Assembly: GCF_008080435.1 (NCBI RefSeq)
Contig: NZ_VRKN01000010.1
Span: 62,001-126,000 of the forward strand
Length of the DNA stretch: 64,000 nucleotides
Reading direction: 5' to 3'
DNA from: Enterobacter asburiae
GTDB lineage: Bacteria; Pseudomonadota; Gammaproteobacteria; Enterobacterales; Enterobacteriaceae
The notes under the pieces are model-generated. The model saw only the letters and a program-made list of their open reading frames with translations, was not told the DNA's origin and made no database searches. Of this stretch, positions 57,172-64,000 are shown piece by piece (position 1 is the stretch's first letter; the number at the start of each line of letters is the position of its first letter). Both the position numbers and the translations under genes were made by a program.

Positions 57172-58228
57172 TGGCGCGCTCCCGTTGCAGGCGTTTCAGC
57201 AGTTCCAGTTCGGCCTGGAAATCGACGTAGTGCGGTAGCTTGAGGTGCGAGACAAAACCGGCGGCCTCAACGTTATCCGCGTGGGCCAGCACAAACTCTT
57301 CGTCCTGCGCCGGGCCTGCAACGTGCTCGCCGTAGTCCGGTGCCTGGAGTGCGCGGTCAACCAGCGCCATCGCCATGGCCTTGCGCTCGCCGAGGCCGAA
57401 CACCAGCCCGTACCCGCGGGTAAAGTGCGGGTCTTCATTTTCGGGCGCGACAAAACCGTTCACCATTTCGCATTCGGTCATCAGCAGTTCGCCGACGTTT
57501 ACCGCAAAACCCAGCTCTTCCGGCACAATTTCGACATCGATGTAACCGCTGCGAATTTCGGCTGCAAACGGGTGGTTGCGCCCGTAGCCGCGCTGGGTGG
57601 AGTAGGCCAGCGCCAGCAGATAGCCTTCGTCGCCGCGCATCAGCTGCTGCAGGCGGGACGCGCGCGAGCACGGGTAAACCGGCGGCGTACGGGTGATGTC
57701 ATCCGGCTGCGTGCCTGAATCTTCCTCCGTCTTCGCCAGGCCCTGATTTGCCAGCAGGCTGAAAACGTGCGGAGACGGTTCCTGTACGGCGTCAGTTGTG
57801 TTGAGCGGCGGCGCTTCACCGTTCGCCAGCAGGGTAAAATCGAGCAGTCGATGGGTGTAGTCGTAGGTAGGGCCAAGCAGCTGGCCGCCGGGGATGTCTT
57901 TATAAACGGCAGAAATGCGGCGCTCCAGGCGCATCTCCGCCGTATTCACCGGCTCGCTGACCGCCAGTTTGGCAAGCGTAGTGCGGTAGGCGCGCAGCAG
58001 GAAGATGGCTTCCACGTTATCGCCGCTGGCCTGCTTCAGGGCCAGCGCCGCCAGCTCGCGGTCGGCGACGCCGCCTTCGGTCATCACGCGGTCGACGGCA
58101 AGGTTTAGCTGCTGTTCAATCTGGGCGACGCTCAGCTCGGGAAGCCGTTCATCGCCCCGTCGTCTGTGCGCCTGTAGCGCATGGGCGGCGGCGATGGCCT
58201 TCTCGCCACCTTTGACGGCAACGTACAT
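57164..58228 (-). CDS. phnI: C-P lyase core subunit PhnI
   Basis: Subunit carrying the nucleosidase activity that, with PhnG, H and L, couples phosphonate to the ribose of ATP. 354 aa, as E. coli. The start is [23 protein letters not shown]. The ATG at 58228 overlaps the phnH TGA (TGATG); two codons of open frame upstream are ignored. It overlaps phnJ by 8 bp. Confidence 0.96.
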   Translation of the reverse strand: MYVAVKGGEKAIAAAHALQAHRRRGDERLPELSVAQIEQQLNLAVDRVMTEGGVADRELAALALKQASGDNVEAIFLLRAYRTTLAKLAVSEPVNTAEMRLERRISAVYKDIPGGQLLGPTYDYTHRLLDFTLLANGEAPPLNTTDAVQEPSPHVFSLLANQGLAKTEEDSGTQPDDITRTPPVYPCSRASRLQQLMRGDEGYLLALAYSTQRGYGRNHPFAAEIRSGYIDVEIVPEELGFAVNVGELLMTECEMVNGFVAPENEDPHFTRGYGLVFGLGERKAMAMALVDRALQAPDYGEHVAGPAQDEEFVLAHADNVEAAGFVSHLKLPHYVDFQAELELLKRLQRERANG

Positions 58229-58812
58229 CAGCACACCTCCACGTGGGTGGTCCGCGGGATTGCCAGCAGGCGCTCGCCGCAGGTCAGGATCAGATCAATG
58301 CCTAGCGGGAACGGGTGCGGGCGCTCGGTAAGCTCGTGAATGATGCATTCCGGCAGCTGCGGCGCGACCATGCGCTCGTCGGCGATGCCTGCGCCCGTCA
58401 GACGCAGCATGCGGCCGCCGCTCAGGCTGGAGACCTGCAGGATCAGCGTGGCGCTGGTCTCCGGGGCGACGGCGCTGCCTTCGCTCAGGGCGTTGAGCTG
58501 TTCATGGCTGATTTGCTCGTCGGCCACGGCGAAAACTGCCTGCTGCGGCTGATCGACCAGCGGGGCACTGGTGTGAAAACGCAGGTTCTGGCTGGCGATA
58601 TCGTTCGACAGCGCGCCCGAGAGCCACACCGGGGTGTCGTTGTCGGCAAGCGTCAGCAGCACGCTGGTGGTCGCCAGATTCAGCGGCAGCCAGCCCTGGG
58701 AGAGCTGGTGCAGCGAGACGATCACGCCCGGCTCGCTCATCGCTTTCAGCAGGCGACGAAAACTGTGTTGGGCATCCTGGACGGCCAGGGTAAAAGCAGG
58801 TTGAAGCGTCAT
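58228..58812 (-). CDS. phnH: C-P lyase core subunit PhnH
   Basis: PhnH subunit of the PhnGHIJ core, 194 aa, with a PLP-transferase-like fold but no cofactor site in the family. N-terminus [27 protein letters not shown] and the [19 protein letters not shown] tail are conserved with E. coli. It overlaps phnG by 4 bp and phnI by 1 bp. Confidence 0.96.
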   Translation of the reverse strand: MTLQPAFTLAVQDAQHSFRRLLKAMSEPGVIVSLHQLSQGWLPLNLATTSVLLTLADNDTPVWLSGALSNDIASQNLRFHTSAPLVDQPQQAVFAVADEQISHEQLNALSEGSAVAPETSATLILQVSSLSGGRMLRLTGAGIADERMVAPQLPECIIHELTERPHPFPLGIDLILTCGERLLAIPRTTHVEVC

Positions 58813-59261
58813 GCGTTGTCTCCGCGAACGAGCGTAAAGAAGTCGACCCGGCTGGTGTTCACTTCGGCCTGACGTGCGGCAATGCGCGCGGCGCGGTCGG
58901 CTTCCAGCGGGGTAATAAGGGTTTCCATTAACGTCTGGAAATAGGGTTGTTCCTGTAAAAGCGCGTCGATCACCGCGCAGCGCTCGGCGTGGGCCTTATC
59001 GCGCCCCAGCACGTAGCTGTAGCCCAGCGTGCCGCTGTTCAGACGGATCGCGGCGCGGGTGAGGGTGGCATCTCCGGCGAAAAAGCGCTCGCCGGTGCCA
59101 CCCATGCGCGCCTGGATCTGCACGAGGCCGATCTCCGGGGCGCGGAGGGTGTCGTAATCGGGCGCCAGGCTAAGGGCGTTCATGCGGACAGAGAGCGCGG
59201 CAGGCTGGCTGTGGGCCAGCACGCGCATCCAGCGCTGTCGGGTGGAGGTGTCGAAGTGCAT
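58809..59261 (-). CDS. phnG: C-P lyase core subunit PhnG
   Basis: PhnG subunit of the C-P lyase core complex, 150 aa. Recognisable blocks are [16 protein letters not shown] at the N-terminus and [39 protein letters not shown] near residue 63. The ATG at 59261 directly follows the phnF TGA. Confidence 0.96.
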   Translation of the reverse strand: MHFDTSTRQRWMRVLAHSQPAALSVRMNALSLAPDYDTLRAPEIGLVQIQARMGGTGERFFAGDATLTRAAIRLNSGTLGYSYVLGRDKAHAERCAVIDALLQEQPYFQTLMETLITPLEADRAARIAARQAEVNTSRVDFFTLVRGDNA

Positions 59262-59987
59262 TCAGTGCTCCATGGTGAATTCGATCATGTCGGCGCGGGT
59301 CAGGCTGACGGAGTATTCCGTCGCGTTGATCTCGCCATCACGGTGGTTGAGGGTGCGTACGCAGAGCAGCGGGGCCATATTGGGGATTTCGAGCACCTTG
59401 CTCTCTTTTGCCTGCGCCCGGCGCGCGCTGATGCGCGTCTGGGTACGCTTAAGCGCAATGCCTGTCGCACCCTGAAGAAAATCATGCAGCGAGCCGCTGG
59501 AGAAATGCTGCAGCACCGGCCAGAGGGCAAGGTCTGCAAAGTAGTGGTCTATCTGACAGACCGCGACGCCGTTGACCCGGCGCAACGTGCGCAGGTGGAT
59601 GACGTTGTCGCCCTCCTGAATGCCCAGTGCGTCCGCCACGTGGCTGGAGGCCGGGCGCAGCACCGACAGCAGCTTTTCGCTGGTCGGGTGGCTGCCCTGA
59701 TCCAGCAGGTTCTGGCTAAAGCGCGCCTGGGCGTTGAGCGGGTAGTCAAACGGGCGCATCAGCACCAGGACGCCTACGCCCTGGCGACGCTGCACCCAGC
59801 CGCGCTCGACCAGTTGGTCAATGGCGCGGCGCAGGGTGTGGCGGTTCACTTCGTAGCGGTCGGCAAGCTGCTGTTCAGCAGGCAGGTAGTCTCCGCAGCG
59901 GTAGTGCGTGCGCAGCTCCACTTCGAGCTTTGCCGCAATCTCTTGCCAGCGGGTTGGGTAACTGGTCGGATGTCTGGATAAGTGCAT
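59262..59987 (-). CDS. phnF: GntR/HutC-family regulator PhnF
   Basis: GntR-type transcription factor of the phn operon, 241 aa as in E. coli. The winged helix (residues 10-75) contains LPAEQQLADRYEVNRHTLRRAIDQLVERGWV. A HutC/UTRA effector domain follows. In K-12 it is considered a probable regulator whose ligand is not established. The ATG at 59987 (MHLSRHPTSYPTRW) matches the family start. Confidence 0.95.
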   Translation of the reverse strand: MHLSRHPTSYPTRWQEIAAKLEVELRTHYRCGDYLPAEQQLADRYEVNRHTLRRAIDQLVERGWVQRRQGVGVLVLMRPFDYPLNAQARFSQNLLDQGSHPTSEKLLSVLRPASSHVADALGIQEGDNVIHLRTLRRVNGVAVCQIDHYFADLALWPVLQHFSSGSLHDFLQGATGIALKRTQTRISARRAQAKESKVLEIPNMAPLLCVRTLNHRDGEINATEYSVSLTRADMIEFTMEH

Positions 59988-60007
59988 AGAAAACAAAGCC
60001 TCGCTTC

Positions 60008-60787
60008 TCAGATGAAGTGCTTACGCAAACGTTGAGAGAGGAAATCCAGCAGGCTGACGGTGACGATAATGAGCACCATCAATGCGCAGGTTTGCTGGAA
60101 CTGGAAACCGCGAATCGCTTCCCACAGGGTGACGCCAATCCCGCCAGCACCGACCATGCCGACGACGGTGGCAGAGCGGACGTTGGACTCAAAGCGGTAC
60201 AGGGAGTAGGAGATCAGCAGCGGCATCACCTGTGGCAGGACGCCGTAAAGGATCTCTTCGATTTTGTTGGCGCCTGTTGCGCGGATGCCTTCCACCGGGC
60301 CGGGCTCTATGGCTTCGACCGCTTCGGAGAGCAGCTTGGAAAGCACGCCGGTGGTGTGGATGAACAGTGCCATCACGCCGGCGAACGGGCCCAGGCCAAC
60401 GGCGACCACGAACAGCATCGCAAAGACCATTTCGTTGATGGCGCGACAGGCGTCCATCAGGCGACGCATCGGCTGGTATATCCACCACGGCACGATGTTT
60501 TCGGCGCTCATCAGGCCAAATGGAATAGACAGAACAACGGCAAGGGCGGTGCCCCAGACGGCGATTTGCAGGGTGGTCGCCATTTCGCCGAGGTAGTCCT
60601 GCCACTGGCTGAAGTCCGGCGGGAAGAAATCGGCAGCGAAGGTCGCCATGTTGCCGGAGTCTTTGACCAGCAGCAGCGGGTCCATTTCCGCGCCCTTCCA
60701 GGAGATAACGAGCACCGCCAGCAAAATGGCCCAGCTTATGAGCGAGAACCAGCTGCGCTTCGGCGGTGGGAGGGTGATGGTTTGCAT
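60008..60787 (-). CDS. phnE: Phosphonate ABC transporter permease PhnE, full length
   Basis: Inner-membrane permease of the phosphonate importer PhnCDE, 259 aa with about 5-6 membrane helices and the EAA-like loop [24 protein letters not shown] near residue 175. The frame is uninterrupted; K-12 strains carry an 8-bp duplication in phnE that makes them cryptic for phosphonate use, and this is not seen here. The ATG at 60787 ([13 protein letters not shown]) is the family start with ggagcc upstream. Confidence 0.95.
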   Translation of the reverse strand: MQTITLPPPKRSWFSLISWAILLAVLVISWKGAEMDPLLLVKDSGNMATFAADFFPPDFSQWQDYLGEMATTLQIAVWGTALAVVLSIPFGLMSAENIVPWWIYQPMRRLMDACRAINEMVFAMLFVVAVGLGPFAGVMALFIHTTGVLSKLLSEAVEAIEPGPVEGIRATGANKIEEILYGVLPQVMPLLISYSLYRFESNVRSATVVGMVGAGGIGVTLWEAIRGFQFQQTCALMVLIIVTVSLLDFLSQRLRKHFI

Positions 60788-60809
60788 GTTGGCTCCTTTG
60801 GTTTTATGT

Positions 60810-60906
60810 CCCCTCACCCCGACCCTCTCCCCAAAGGGGCGAGGGGGAAAAGACCGCACCGTGCAGTCCCCTCTCCCCTATGGGGAGAGGGTTAGGGTGA
60901 GGGGGA
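60810..60906. repeat. Inverted pair of CCCTCACCC/CCCTCTCCCC units between phnD and phnE
   Basis: Unit 1 (60810-60847: ccctcaccccgaccctctccccaaaggggcgaggg) and inverted unit 2 (60868-60906: ccctctcccctatggggagaggg then gggtgaggg). They fill the 127-bp gap after the binding-protein gene phnD. Confidence 0.88.
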
Positions 60907-60914
60907 GAAAAGCG

Positions 60915-61931
60915 TTACTGCACCGCTTTATTCACGCTCGTCATCGCACCGAGCGCGGCGGTCAGGCGGTCGAGGTCTTCCAGCTGGGCCTGAATGGTGG
61001 CCACTTTGCTGGTCTTCTCCTCGTCCTTCAGACCTTTGTTGTCCTTCACGCCCTGCATCTCTTTAAACAGCGCCAGCTGACGAATCGGAACCAGCTGCAG
61101 GTCGCTTGACGGGCGGAACGGTGCCCAGCCCAGACGCTCCAGGACCGCTTTCTCTTCCGGCGTTTTGCCATAGGTCATGAAGAAGTCGTACACCTTGTCC
61201 TTGGTGCTTTCAGACAGGTTTTTACGCCAGACAATCGGGTCGCCGGGGATCAGCGGCGATTTCCAGATAACCTTGATCTCTTTCAGCTTGTCCGGTGCGG
61301 AGGTTTTCAGCTTGTCGAGGTTCTCGGTGTTGTTAGTGGCAACGTCCACCTGCTTGTTGGCCACGGCCAGGGCGTTGGTTTCGTGGCTGGCGTTCACCGT
61401 GCGTTTGAAGTCGCTGGCGGAGGCGTTGTTTTTGGCGAAAACGTAGTAGCCAGGGACAAGGTAACCGGAGGTGGAGTTCGGGTCGCCGTTGCCGAAGGTC
61501 AGCTCTTTGCGTTTGGCGAGCATGTCATTGAGGTTGTTGATCGGGCTGTCTTTGTTCACGATCAGCACGCTCCAGTAGCCCGGGGAGCCATCTGCCGCAA
61601 CGGTCTGGGCAAAGACCTGGCCGTTCGCGCGGTCCACCGCTTCCATGGCGGAGAGGTTGCCGTACCAGGCGATGTCCACTTTGTTGAAGCGCATCCCCTG
61701 GATGATGCCCGCGTAGTCCGGGGCGAAGAAGGCGTTCACTTTGATCCCCAGTTTGGTTTCCATATCTTTCAGGAACGGTTCCCACTGAGGCTTCAGGTTC
61801 TGCTGTGATTCCGTCGAAATAATGCCGAAGTTCAGCGCTTTTTCCTGCTCTTGTGCATACGCCGGGCTTAACAGGGTGCTGAGGCTGAACATGCTGGTAA
61901 AGGCCAGCGCGGCAACGGCTTTGTAGCTCAT
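60915..61931 (-). CDS. phnD: Phosphonate ABC transporter binding protein PhnD
   Basis: Periplasmic phosphonate-binding protein, 338 aa as in E. coli; best known ligand 2-aminoethylphosphonate. The signal peptide is KAVAALAFTSMFSLSTLLSPAYA, cut before QEQEK. Blocks: IISTESQQNLKPQWEPFLKDME near residue 37, KVDIAWYGNLSAMEAVDRANGQVFAQTV near 84, and GDPNSTSGYLVPGYYVF near 148 (phosphonate-contacting Ser/Thr). Confidence 0.96.
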   Translation of the reverse strand: MSYKAVAALAFTSMFSLSTLLSPAYAQEQEKALNFGIISTESQQNLKPQWEPFLKDMETKLGIKVNAFFAPDYAGIIQGMRFNKVDIAWYGNLSAMEAVDRANGQVFAQTVAADGSPGYWSVLIVNKDSPINNLNDMLAKRKELTFGNGDPNSTSGYLVPGYYVFAKNNASASDFKRTVNASHETNALAVANKQVDVATNNTENLDKLKTSAPDKLKEIKVIWKSPLIPGDPIVWRKNLSESTKDKVYDFFMTYGKTPEEKAVLERLGWAPFRPSSDLQLVPIRQLALFKEMQGVKDNKGLKDEEKTSKVATIQAQLEDLDRLTAALGAMTSVNKAVQ

Positions 61932-61955
61932 GTACTTTCCTCGGATCGGGTTTAA

Positions 61956-62744
61956 TTAAGCAGCCTGCGCGTTCTCTTCGACGCGGTTAATGCTGCGGTA
62001 GAGATGGTCAAAACGTTCGTTATCAAACTGATGGCTTGCGCCATCAAAGAACACATGTCCCTGACGCAGGGCGACAATGCGTTCGCAGTAGCGCAGGGCG
62101 TAATCCACCTGATGCAGCGTGACCACTACGGTGATGCCGTCGTTCTGGTTAATGTCGCGCAGGGTTTCCATCACGATGCGGGCGGACTCCGGGTCCAGCG
62201 AGGCAATGGGTTCGTCAGCGAGAATGATTTGCGCTTTCTGCATCAGCGCGCGCGCAATCGCCACGCGCTGCTGTTGTCCACCGGACAGGGTGGAGACGCG
62301 CTGGTGGGCGAAATGCACCATGCCGACGCGGGTCAGCGCCTGTAAGGCTTCCTGCTTCTGGGAAGGGGAGAACCAGCGCAGACAGGTGCGCCAGAACGGG
62401 GTGCTGCCGAGCGCGCCAATCAGCACGTTCTCCAGCACCGTCAGGCGGTTCACCAGGTTGAACTGCTGGAAGATGTAGCCCGTCTGGGCACGGCTCTTAC
62501 GGATATCGCTCGCCAGACGCCCCGCGCGCTGCACGGTATTGCCCAGCAGCTCGACGTGGCTTTCCGGCGTTTTATCGCAGGTGATAAGGCCGCTTAAATG
62601 ACGCAGAAGGGTGGATTTACCTGAACCGGATGGCCCCAGCAGCGCCACCATTTCGCCCTGCTGGACGGTCAGATCAACGGCATGCAGAGCCTTATTGTGA
62701 TTGAAGGTCTTGCTCAGTTTCTCGACGCGGATGACGGTTTGCAT
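61956..62744 (-). CDS. phnC: Phosphonate ABC transporter ATPase PhnC
   Basis: ATPase of the PhnCDE importer, 262 aa as in E. coli. Walker [12 protein letters not shown] near residue 36, signature [15 protein letters not shown] near 150, Walker [15 protein letters not shown] near 173. First gene of the 14-gene operon that runs leftward to phnP. A Pho-box-like element lies about 45-60 bp upstream. Confidence 0.96.
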   Translation of the reverse strand: MQTVIRVEKLSKTFNHNKALHAVDLTVQQGEMVALLGPSGSGKSTLLRHLSGLITCDKTPESHVELLGNTVQRAGRLASDIRKSRAQTGYIFQQFNLVNRLTVLENVLIGALGSTPFWRTCLRWFSPSQKQEALQALTRVGMVHFAHQRVSTLSGGQQQRVAIARALMQKAQIILADEPIASLDPESARIVMETLRDINQNDGITVVVTLHQVDYALRYCERIVALRQGHVFFDGASHQFDNERFDHLYRSINRVEENAQAA

Positions 62745-62786
62745 GTGCTGGGCCTCACGATAAATGTGGCCTCATGCTGGCGCATC

Positions 62787-62806
62787 AATGTGACATTTGG
62801 GTTAAG
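62787..62806 (-). promoter_or_regulatory. Candidate Pho box of the phnC operon
   Basis: On the minus strand ttaacccaaatgtcacattg contains one good PhoB half-repeat (tGTCAc) preceded, 11 bp away, by a weak second one. Its position relative to phnC and its ttaaccaaa-tcac wording resemble the E. coli phnC Pho box. phn operons are PhoB-activated under phosphate starvation. Confidence 0.5.
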
Positions 62807-62880
62807 TCTGGGTTGCGGGAGTTTGAAGAGTTGAGCGGAGTTTGATGACAGGCGGGGGCAGACCGCCCACCGCCCGAATA

Positions 62881-63318
62881 TTAGTGCTGCTGCTTGACGA
62901 CGTTAATCATCCACGGCACGCCGTATTTATCGGTGACTTTACCGAAACCGTGTGCCCAGAAGGTTTCCTGCCAGGCCATTTCGATATTCCCGCCCGCGGC
63001 GAGGTTGTCGAACCAGCGCTTGCCTTCGTTGACGTCCTGGGTGTCGAGAACCAGCGTGAAGCCCGCATATTGCGCGTTGCTGCCTGGCGGCATCCCGTCG
63101 CTCATCATAATATCACTGCCCGCAATGCGGACGTTGGAGTGAGCGATAGCCGAATCCGGAAATTGCATGCCGGACGGACAGCCTTCATTGCTGTTATCGC
63201 TTTTTGGCATTTCGCCGAAGGTGATTTTATAGAGAAGCTCTGCGCCGACGGCTTGCTGGTAGAAGGCGGTGGCCTCTGCGCAGTTACCGGCGAAAGAGAT
63301 GTAGGGACTTAACGGCAT
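62881..63318 (-). CDS. yjdN: Glyoxalase-fold protein YjdN (PhnB)
   Basis: A 145-aa VOC/glyoxalase-superfamily protein (3-demethylubiquinone methyltransferase-like PhnB group), collinear with E. coli YjdN. Typical blocks are YISFAGNCAEATAFYQQAVGAELLYKI at the N-terminus and WFDNLAAGGNIEMAWQETFWAHGFGKVTDKYGVPWMIN at the C-terminus. Although named with the phn genes, it is not needed for phosphonate use and its substrate is unknown. It is upstream of the phnC promoter and transcribed in the same direction. Confidence 0.93.
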   Translation of the reverse strand: MPLSPYISFAGNCAEATAFYQQAVGAELLYKITFGEMPKSDNSNEGCPSGMQFPDSAIAHSNVRIAGSDIMMSDGMPPGSNAQYAGFTLVLDTQDVNEGKRWFDNLAAGGNIEMAWQETFWAHGFGKVTDKYGVPWMINVVKQQH

Positions 63319-63365
63319 AATCTTTACCTCACGTAAGAAAAGCCCATTAAGTGTAGTTCCCGAAA

Positions 63366-63393
63366 ACCCGGTAAGCGAAGCGCCACCGGGCGG
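63366..63393. repeat. Single REP-like unit between yjdN and yjdM
   Basis: acccggtaagcgaagcgccaccgggc: half-stems cccggt (63367-63372) and accggg; one unit of the same REP family. Confidence 0.7.
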
Positions 63394-63398
63394 GTAAA

Positions 63399-63734
63399 TC
63401 AGTTCTTTTTCACGAACTCTGATTTCAGCTTCATCGGACCGAAGCCGTCAATTTTGCAGTCGATATTATGATCGCCTTCAACCAGACGGATATTCTTCAC
63501 TTTGGTGCCAATCTTCAGCATGGAAGAACTGCCTTTCACTTTCAGATCTTTAATCACGGTAACGCTGTCGCCGTCCGCCAGCAGATTGCCGTTCGCATCT
63601 TTTACGACAAGTGCATCAGCATCGTGTGATGGTTCGGCATCATTCCATTCGTGAGCACATTCCGGGCAGATGAACATGCCATTATCTTCATAGGTGTATT
63701 CAGAATTGCATTTTGGGCAGTGTGGGAGTGACAT
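63399..63734 (-). CDS. yjdM: Zinc-ribbon protein YjdM (PhnA)
   Basis: A 111-aa protein, the same length as E. coli YjdM. The N-terminal zinc ribbon is [21 protein letters not shown] (two CxxC pairs, split by 13 residues) and a C-terminal KOW/SH3-like domain carries [17 protein letters not shown] and [17 protein letters not shown]. It is called PhnA but is unrelated to phosphonoacetate hydrolase; function unknown. The ATG at 63734 fits the family start MSLPHCPKC. Confidence 0.94.
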   Translation of the reverse strand: MSLPHCPKCNSEYTYEDNGMFICPECAHEWNDAEPSHDADALVVKDANGNLLADGDSVTVIKDLKVKGSSSMLKIGTKVKNIRLVEGDHNIDCKIDGFGPMKLKSEFVKKN

Positions 63735-64000
63735 ATCGGTATCCTCAAAAAGTGTAAACGCGCTGGAAAGTGCCAGCTAAATGACGGCAGCGTGCCGAAA
63801 AAGGCGGCAAGTATAGCGCAAATCCACATGGTTGTCGGTGATATTGTGAATTAAAAAAATGCAAAAAGCGTATCGGGAGTGACACTTCCTGTCAGTCAGT
63901 TAAGCGATGCTTACGTCATTAACACGGTGGAAAGAATTGGTGCAAAATATATCGAATATTTTATTGCGGCAAATTGCTACGCTCCTCCATTTCGGATAAG

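Noticed and set aside
63735..64000. Start of the next gene at the right edge
   Set aside because: The last 266 bases are AT-rich with no supported frame; probably the promoter region of yjdM and of a gene beyond the window.

Overview
The window is a stretch of enterobacterial chromosome, close to Enterobacter and its relatives (Lelliottia, Leclercia). The proteins align nearly gap-free with E. coli K-12 proteins, and the gene order follows the E. coli 92-93 minute region from plsB to phnA. There are several accessory insertions and one missing operon. No rRNA, tRNA, insertion sequence, prophage or CRISPR array was seen. Identifications rest on recalled family sequences and motifs; no database search was run.

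Layout: 1-1.8 kb holds the 3' end of gntK and gntU (gluconate use), not the expected ubiCA neighbourhood. 1.9-7.9 kb carries plsB, dgkA, the LexA-autoregulated lexA-dinF pair, yjbJ and zur. 8-9.9 kb has a cupin gene and a TraF-like outer-membrane protein gene where K-12 has yjbL/yjbM. 10-25.3 kb is the conserved run dusA, pspG, qorA, dnaB, alr, tyrB, aphA, yjbQ (frameshifted here), yjbR, uvrA, ssb, yjcB, pdeC, soxS, soxR. 25.4-29.8 kb has the small RNA SraL, a glutathione transferase gene, ghxP behind three PurR-like operators, and yjcE. 29.8-31.9 kb is a LysR regulator gene divergent from lrgA/lrgB (cidAB type). 32-37.8 kb is the acetate operon acs-yjcH-actP and gltP, with the nrf nitrite-reductase operon of K-12 absent. 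37.8-41.3 kb has yjcO, an unlisted hok/sok type I toxin locus, and selenocysteine-containing fdhF.

41.5-50.8 kb is the most distinctive accessory module. It encodes an RbsACB-type sugar ABC importer, D-lyxose isomerase, a class II ketose-phosphate aldolase and a PfkB kinase in one leftward operon. A hybrid sensor kinase gene lies divergently at one end and an OmpR-type response-regulator gene convergently at the other. The promoter region holds an inverted pair of TorR-box-like sites. Together these suggest a two-component-controlled pentose pathway, plausibly lyxose to xylulose to xylulose-1-phosphate to DHAP plus glycolaldehyde.

50.9-63.7 kb has an orphan GNAT-like gene, yjdP, and a complete phnCDEFGHIJKLMNOP phosphonate C-P lyase operon reading leftward, followed by yjdN (phnB) and yjdM (phnA). 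Unlike K-12, phnE is full length.

Two families of palindromic repeats recur throughout. One is a REP/BIME family (core gccgggtggcg / cgcttacccggc). The other is a CCCTCTCCC/GGGTGAGGG unit. Both sit after operons, and also inside three operons (lyxose, phn, acs).
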